Positions 14,551-18,160 of a stretch of DNA of 18,160 nt are shown here, in pieces. The DNA lies in NCBI GenBank assembly GCA_934202505.1, contig CAKPXW010000022.1:1-18160 (forward strand), in the 5' to 3' direction. Source of the stretch: an uncultured Bacilli bacterium (GTDB lineage Bacteria; Bacillota_I; Bacilli_A; RFN20; CAG-631). The position numbers and the translations under genes were made by a program. The notes under the pieces were generated by a model. The model saw only the letters and a program-made list of their open reading frames with translations, was not told the DNA's origin and ran no database searches. The first letter of the stretch is position 1. Every line of letters begins with the position of its first letter.

Positions 14551-15157
14551 TTTCCGATACTATCTTTGATAAATCAATTTGATGAATTTTTATACCAGTT
14601 CTTTTTCTAGGAATTCCATCAGAAAAATTTATTATTGCTTTTACTTTTAATAAAACTAAATCATTCACAACTGAATCAATATTATCACTTGGAATAGCTA
14701 AGATAACTATTTTACAATCTTTAGGAAAAAGTTTTTTTATCTCTTTATAATCATAAATTGGCACATTATTTATTGATGTATTAATTTTTTCAATATTACT
14801 ATCAAAAGCACAAATTATTTGTCCAACATGGGATGGAATATAATTATATTTTAATAATCCACTTCCTATATTTCCTACTCCAATTAAAACTATTTTAGTA
14901 TTATTTTTATCAGTACCTAATTCTTCATTAAAAGCATTAATTAGACTATTTACATCATATCCATAAGCAGATCTTCCTTTATGATTAACATACATAAAAT
15001 CTCTTCTAACTGTATTAGCTTCCACATCAATCATTTTTCCAAGTTGATAAGACCTTATTCTTTCAACATTATTTTGTTGAAGTTGTAATAAAGCTCTTAA
15101 ATACAATGGAAATCTTTTTTTAGTTGCTACAGGGATTTTTTTATTTTCTTTTTCCAT
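14522..15157 (-). CDS. rex: Redox-sensing transcriptional repressor Rex
   Basis: A 211-residue Rex protein that senses the NADH/NAD+ ratio and represses fermentation and respiration genes when NADH is low. The N-terminal winged helix shows IPVATKKRFPLYLRALLQL (8-26) and the recognition helix VEANTVRRDFMYV (45-57), then GYDV (66-69). The Rossmann domain has GVGNIG (93-98), followed by KYNY, typical of Rex. The C-terminal domain-swap helix (about 195-209) is present. ATG 15155-15157 follows GAGG by 10 nt. The 3' end overlaps the broken VTT gene, convergently. A Rex-like inverted repeat lies upstream at 15213-15240. Motif match is strong; the regulon is unknown. Confidence 0.93.
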   Translation of the reverse strand: MEKENKKIPVATKKRFPLYLRALLQLQQNNVERIRSYQLGKMIDVEANTVRRDFMYVNHKGRSAYGYDVNSLINAFNEELGTDKNNTKIVLIGVGNIGSGLLKYNYIPSHVGQIICAFDSNIEKINTSINNVPIYDYKEIKKLFPKDCKIVILAIPSDNIDSVVNDLVLLKVKAIINFSDGIPRKRTGIKIHQIDLSKIVSEIIYDLKLSD

Positions 15158-15177
15158 ATTATCAATTCCTCATTAAG

Positions 15178-15205
15178 ATTTTATCACATAAGTTTATAAT
15201 TGCAA
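15178..15205 (-). promoter_or_regulatory. Promoter of rex
   Basis: TTGCAA (15200-15205) and TAAAAT (15178-15183) are 16 bp apart on the minus strand, with TG one base before the -10 (extended type). Confidence 0.55.
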
Positions 15206-15212
15206 GAAATGT

Positions 15213-15240
15213 TTGTGAAAATAATAGTGTTTTTTCACAA
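15213..15240. promoter_or_regulatory. Rex-like operator with wide spacing
   Basis: TTGTGAAAA (15213-15221) and TTTTCACAA (15232-15240) are perfect inverted half-sites separated by 10 bp. The usual Rex site is TTGTGA-N6-TCACAA; here the gap is N16, exactly 10 bp or about one helical turn longer. It lies 8 bp upstream of the rex -35 and overlaps the Nudix promoter region, so it probably controls the Nudix gene and perhaps rex itself. Confidence 0.5.
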
Positions 15241-15246
15241 TATTTA

Positions 15247-15255
15247 TGCTAAACT
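15247..15255 (+). promoter_or_regulatory. Possible extended -10 promoter of the Nudix gene
   Basis: TGCTAAACT is an extended -10-like element with a poor -35 (GTGTTT, 15227-15232) 17 bp upstream. The right arm of the Rex-like repeat lies in the spacer, which would place a bound repressor on the polymerase site. Confidence 0.4.
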
Positions 15256-15283
15256 CTATATTAAGGAGAAAATAATTCAGTAT

Positions 15284-15745
15284 ATGGCAAACTTATCATT
15301 AATTTTTATAAAACATGCAAACAAAATATTATTAATTAATCGAAACAAATCTCCTTTTATGGGAATGTGGAATGCTCTTGGTGGCCATCAAGAAGAAAAT
15401 GAAACTATAGAGCAATGTGCAATTAGAGAATGTAAAGAAGAAGGAAAAGTGATTTTAGAAGATGCAACTTTAATTTCTATATCTACATGGAATTTTGATG
15501 ATGATAATATTTATGTCTATGAAGGTCATTTAAAAAATGATTTCAACCCTAACATTTATCCTTTAAAAATTGATGAAGGAATAATTGATTTAAAAGATAT
15601 TGATTGGCTACTTAATGAACATAATTTAGGTATAGTTCCTGATTTGAAGATTTTCATCAATGATATAAAAAATAATATTAAACAAAACTATCATTTAATA
15701 TATTCTAAAGATGGAAAATTACTTGAATATAAGAAAAAAATGTGA
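15284..15745 (+). CDS. Nudix hydrolase, MutT-like
   Basis: A 153-residue Nudix protein starting at ATG 15284; the ORF extends 28 codons upstream, over the promoter and operator, and that part is rejected. The ribosome binding site AAGGAG is about 15 nt before this ATG, rather far. The Nudix box is GHQEENETIEQCAIRECKEEG, with the G-x5-E and RExxEE metal-binding core intact, but the conserved Gly after x following EE is replaced (EEGKV for EExGU). The preceding FMGMWNALGG is typical of 8-oxo-dGTP-type diphosphatases, but substrate cannot be told from sequence. It hydrolyses a nucleoside diphosphate linked to another group. It is divergent from rex and ends at a terminator shared with the opposite-strand CYTH gene. 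Confidence 0.88.
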   Translation: MANLSLIFIKHANKILLINRNKSPFMGMWNALGGHQEENETIEQCAIRECKEEGKVILEDATLISISTWNFDDDNIYVYEGHLKNDFNPNIYPLKIDEGIIDLKDIDWLLNEHNLGIVPDLKIFINDIKNNIKQNYHLIYSKDGKLLEYKKKM

Positions 15746-15790
15746 ATTATATACAAATTAACTTTGTAAATTTCACATTATAAATGGTAT

Positions 15791-15833
15791 AAAAGCAAAT
15801 ATAAGCTACCCACACTTTATATTTGCTTTTTTT
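15791..15833. terminator. Bidirectional terminator between Nudix and CYTH genes
   Basis: AAAAGCAAATATAA (15791-15804) pairs with TTATATTTGCTTTT (15817-15830) around a 12-nt loop. The plus strand then has a T7 run (Nudix gene). On the minus strand the stem is built from the last CYTH codons (Lys-Ala-Asn-Ile-Lys) and ends in TTTT. Confidence 0.8.
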
Positions 15834-16366
15834 GCTCTTGCAGTTTTAGATAAAGTTGATTTTGTATAAGGAATTGATAAACTATTCAATAAACTTTCGA
15901 TAATTTCTTTACCTTTTTCTAAAGAAGTACTTTCACATTCTACTTCATAATCTTCTATGTTATTATAAATACTATAATCTATACATAATAAATTATCTTT
16001 TTCAATTTTTATCTCATTTCTAATTGTAGTAAGAGTTGCAAAATTATATAATTCAGTAATTTTTATCTTGTATTTATCGAGTAAATTAATTATTTGTGTT
16101 GGAAAACTTTTCACTTCATTATCTTTAACTATGTATTCATGTTCAAGACGACCATTTTCATATGGTTCTTTAAGTGTTGCTATATATTTATTATTTTTTT
16201 CTCTAATTCTTAAAGATAACTTATTCTTATTTATTTTTTCATCAATACTATCAAAATAATAATTAGTTTGCTTAAAAGAAGATAATTGACCATTAAAATA
16301 ATTTAATAGTTTTTCATACCCTTTCTTATCAATCATTACTTTATATTCTATTTCAACATTTTCCAT
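15806..16366 (-). CDS. CYTH-domain triphosphatase-like protein (YjbK type)
   Basis: A 186-residue CYTH domain. The signature ExExK is EIEYK (5-9); further tunnel residues appear in KLSLRIREK (Arg-x-Arg), TLKE, RLEHEY, TTIRNEI and the acidic CIDYSIYNNIEDYEVECES stretch. CYTH enzymes bind triphosphates with divalent metal in a beta-barrel tunnel. Firmicutes relatives (YjbK-type) hydrolyse inorganic triphosphate or similar substrates; which substrate applies here is unknown. The ATG 16364-16366 begins 1 nt after the pdf stop, so translation is probably coupled. The terminator overlaps its last codons. Confidence 0.9.
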   Translation of the reverse strand: MENVEIEYKVMIDKKGYEKLLNYFNGQLSSFKQTNYYFDSIDEKINKNKLSLRIREKNNKYIATLKEPYENGRLEHEYIVKDNEVKSFPTQIINLLDKYKIKITELYNFATLTTIRNEIKIEKDNLLCIDYSIYNNIEDYEVECESTSLEKGKEIIESLLNSLSIPYTKSTLSKTARAKKANIKCG

Positions 16367-16367
16367 T

Positions 16368-16922
16368 TTATTTTATTTCATAAGCATTTTCTATTTCTTT
16401 AAATGGATTTTTCTTGTCTATATGATCATAGTATAATATGCCAAATAAATGATCATATTCATGTTGTAAAACAATAGCTAGATATCCTTTTAAAGATAAA
16501 ACAACATCTTTTTGACTTACATAATCATAAGCTTTAATTTTAATTTTATAATGTCTTTTTACAAAACCAGGATGAACATCAGGTACTGATAAACATCCCT
16601 CTCCTGATACTAAATAACTATTAGCCACAGAATGAGAAATAATTTGAGGATTTACTAAAGCATACTCATGTGAATTTCCCTTTTCATCTGTAGTATATAC
16701 AGCAAACATCTTTTTTAAAATTCCTATTTGTGGAGCAGCAATTCCAACTCCTGGCTGTATATCTAATTCTTTAGATTTTTCTTCATCTTGTGATAATTTT
16801 AAATATTCAAGCATATCATCTAAAGTTTTTTTATCTTCATCATTTAATGGTAAAGTAACTTCTTTAGATTTTTCTCTTAATAATTTATTTGTATCGACAA
16901 TTATATCTTTCTTTGTTATCAT
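16368..16922 (-). CDS. def: Peptide deformylase, type 2
   Basis: Metalloenzyme that removes the formyl group from nascent N-terminal Met. All three motifs are present: GVGIAAPQ (58-65), EGCLSVP (108-114) and QHEYDH (153-158). Cys110, His154 and His158 bind the metal and Glu155 is the catalytic base. The 184-residue length and the insertion before motif 2 fit the Gram-positive type 2 form. I use the ATG at 16920-16922, with AAGGTGG 5-6 nt upstream; nine more in-frame codons upstream are over the ribosome binding site. It forms a coupled pair with the CYTH gene. Confidence 0.95.
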   Translation of the reverse strand: MITKKDIIVDTNKLLREKSKEVTLPLNDEDKKTLDDMLEYLKLSQDEEKSKELDIQPGVGIAAPQIGILKKMFAVYTTDEKGNSHEYALVNPQIISHSVANSYLVSGEGCLSVPDVHPGFVKRHYKIKIKAYDYVSQKDVVLSLKGYLAIVLQHEYDHLFGILYYDHIDKKNPFKEIENAYEIK

Positions 16923-16949
16923 TTTAACCACCTTAAGAAATATTACCAT

Positions 16950-16985
16950 AAAAAAGCAAAAAATAAAAGAGGATTACTCCTCTTT
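16950..16985 (-). terminator. Terminator after the YjcZ-like gene
   Basis: AAAGAGGA-GTAA-TCCTCTTT is a perfect 8-bp stem with a 4-nt loop on the minus strand, followed by TATTTTTTGCTTTTTT. It lies 7 nt after the stop of the small gene and isolates it from def. Confidence 0.88.
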
Positions 16986-16991
16986 ATATGT

Positions 16992-17162
16992 TTAAATCAC
17001 ATTGTTGCCTTTAAAATTATTACAACAACAATAACAGATGATTAATAGCAAGAAGATAACTAAAGCAATAGCTACCCAACCAGCACCTCTGGTATTACAA
17101 CAAGTAGGTTGATAATAAGGAGTTGAATATACAGAATTTGGTTGGTATCCGTAAGTGTTCAT
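16992..17162 (-). CDS. YjcZ-like small Cys-rich membrane protein
   Basis: A 56-residue ORF, ATG 17160-17162 to TAA 16992-16994, with a strong ribosome binding site (AGGAGGT, about 5 nt before ATG). The N-terminus is Tyr/Pro/Asn/Gln-rich (NTYGYQPNSVYSTPYYQP), then Cys-Cys (21-22), a Gly-rich turn TRGAGW (24-29), a hydrophobic segment (29-42, WVAIALVIFLLLII) and a Cys tail CYCCC (43-47) before NNFKGNNVI. The Gly-rich turn plus V/I/L-rich single helix resembles YjcZ-type sporulation/spore-coat micropeptides, but these usually end soon after the helix and lack the CYCCC tail. It has its own terminator. Function is unknown and a spore role is only inference. Cysteines in a membrane-adjacent cluster could bind metal or be acylated. 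Confidence 0.7.
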   Translation of the reverse strand: MNTYGYQPNSVYSTPYYQPTCCNTRGAGWVAIALVIFLLLIICYCCCNNFKGNNVI

Positions 17163-17173
17163 AGCACACCTCC

Positions 17174-17193
17174 TATCACATTATAATATGATA
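17174..17193. promoter_or_regulatory. 20-bp near-palindrome over the YjcZ-like promoter
   Basis: TATCACATTATAATATGATA is symmetric at 9 of 10 pairs. It covers a perfect minus-strand TATAAT (17180-17185; the -35 is poor) and abuts the ribosome binding site. It may be an operator. The minus-strand reading CATATTATA also fits a sigma-K-type -10 (CATAnnnTA), but no matching -35 is clear. Confidence 0.45.
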
Positions 17194-17218
17194 GAAAAAA
17201 TATTTTGCTAATGATTGC

Positions 17219-18145
17219 TTATTTACCTGAAATAGATAATGATTTTACTAACACTGATGGGGATTTTATTCCTGATAGTGTATATTTACTATCATTTGCA
17301 ATAGAAACAATATCTTTTAATAGGTCAAATAGATTTCCTGCTGTAGTAATTAAATTAACTGTTTGAGCTCTTTTCCCGTTTTCAAATAAATAGCCATTTG
17401 ATTGTAAAGAAAAGTCTCCTGATAATGCATTTATACCAGCATGCAATCCAATTAATTCCTCAATATAAATACCATTATTAGCTTTTTTCATCACTTCTTC
17501 TAAACTATTTTTACCAGGTTTTACTTCTAATAGTCCAGTTGATATTCTAATACCATTGCTTGAACGATATCCATTTCCAGTAGGTTCAACTTTAGCTCGT
17601 TTAGCAGCTTCAATATCGTATAAATATGTTTTTAAAACACCTTTTTCTATAATATTTTTCTTATAAGTTGCTACACCTTCATCATCGAAATTTCTATACA
17701 AAAAAGATAATTCTTTATTTAATGGATCTTCAATCAATGTTAATTTATTTGAAGCTACTACTTCATTTAATTTATCTTTTAGCATTGATTTTCCTTTATT
17801 TACATTATCTCCATTAACTGAACTCATGAAAATAGAAATTAAACTTGCAAAAGCTTTAGGGCTTAAAATAGTTTTATATTTTTTACTATCACATGGTGTG
17901 CCATTTAATTTCAATGTTGCAGCACTAACCGCATCTTTTACAATTTTATCTATATCAATTTTACTATAGTCATCAACTAATTGATATCCAAGTCCTGTTT
18001 TAACATCGCCATTTTCTTTAGCAACAACATTGATATATAAAATTCCTTCAATATTTTTTCTTGATTTAAGTTCATTTACAAGGGGGCACATCTTGATAGC
18101 CTCAGGCCTTGTACCGAAAACGCACATTACCTTCAAATCATTCAC
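17219..18145 (-). CDS. Chimeric ORF: WecB-like start fused to TldE/PmbA C-terminal part
   Basis: A 308-residue ORF in two parts. Residues 1-34 match the start of UDP-GlcNAc 2-epimerases (LKVMCVFGTRPEAIKMCPLV, a Rossmann segment). From about residue 36 on, the rest is TldE/PmbA: VVAKENGDVKTG, then RNFDDEGVATYKKNIIEKGVLKTYLYD, GLHAGINALSGDFSLQSNGYLFENGKRA and LITTAGNLFDLLKDIVSI, ending SLSISGK. Full TldE is about 440 residues, so its N-terminal ~170 residues are missing; WecB lacks some 340 residues. The junction is near 18032-18046. TldE partners TldD, which bears the HExxxH protease motif and is not in the window. The start is GTG (18143-18145), with a poor ribosome binding site (AAAGG adjacent). 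Protein function is doubtful. It may be a real fusion by deletion or an assembly artefact. Confidence 0.8.
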   Translation of the reverse strand: MNDLKVMCVFGTRPEAIKMCPLVNELKSRKNIEGILYINVVAKENGDVKTGLGYQLVDDYSKIDIDKIVKDAVSAATLKLNGTPCDSKKYKTILSPKAFASLISIFMSSVNGDNVNKGKSMLKDKLNEVVASNKLTLIEDPLNKELSFLYRNFDDEGVATYKKNIIEKGVLKTYLYDIEAAKRAKVEPTGNGYRSSNGIRISTGLLEVKPGKNSLEEVMKKANNGIYIEELIGLHAGINALSGDFSLQSNGYLFENGKRAQTVNLITTAGNLFDLLKDIVSIANDSKYTLSGIKSPSVLVKSLSISGK

Positions 18146-18160
18146 CCTTTACTGTATTAC

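Noticed and set aside
15200..15283. Longer Nudix protein starting at 15200
   Set aside because: The extension covers the Rex-like repeat and promoter and does not look like Nudix sequence.
1..18160. Code-4 mycoplasma origin
   Set aside because: Trp is TGG throughout, and several genes end naturally in TGA.

Overview
The window is AT-rich, low-GC Firmicutes-type DNA. A T-box controls tyrS, the starts carry Gram-positive AGGAGG-type ribosome binding sites, and the gene set includes Rex, a CcpA-like regulator, RnpM/YlxR, YlxQ and a YjcZ-like micropeptide. The genetic code is standard: Trp is TGG and several genes end in TGA (for example at 12989-12991, 14548-14550 and 15743-15745), so this is not a code-4 mycoplasma. 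The protein set and base composition best fit an uncultured, possibly gut-associated, member of the Bacilli or Erysipelotrichia/RF39-like lineages. That placement is inference.

Layout from the left. A lipoprotein gene runs off the left edge (1-285, minus). A 1.2 kb AT-rich stretch without a gene follows. Next is a seven-gene minus-strand operon, read right to left: rimP, nusA, ylxR/rnpM, ylxQ, infB, rbfA and a DUF368/PopT membrane protein. It has a promoter near 7402-7430, a 5'-terminal hairpin and a terminator at 1467-1515. It makes transcription and translation factors and ends, unusually, with an undecaprenyl-phosphate recycling transporter. Right of it, also on the minus strand, are hpt with a COG2509 flavoprotein, then tyrS behind a Tyr T-box leader, a CcpA-like regulator and a cold-shock protein.

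The cold-shock gene is divergent from an unrecognised membrane protein (12500-12991, plus); their promoters overlap with -10 boxes face to face. An MgtC-family gene follows, then a broken VTT/DedA-type membrane protein (13902-14550). Convergent with the broken gene is rex. Divergent from rex is a Nudix hydrolase, with a long-spaced Rex-like inverted repeat between them. The right end carries a minus-strand peptide deformylase-CYTH pair, a 56-residue Cys-rich YjcZ-like membrane micropeptide, and a striking chimeric ORF at the edge: about 34 residues of a UDP-GlcNAc 2-epimerase (WecB) start fused in frame to the C-terminal part of a TldE/PmbA protein.

Most of the window is ordinary housekeeping. 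The parts that merit a second look are the WecB-TldE chimera, the pairing of an intact PopT with a broken DedA-family gene (both families are lipid-carrier translocases), the YjcZ-like micropeptide with a near-perfect palindrome over its promoter, the rex/Nudix regulatory region, and the empty 1.2 kb block.
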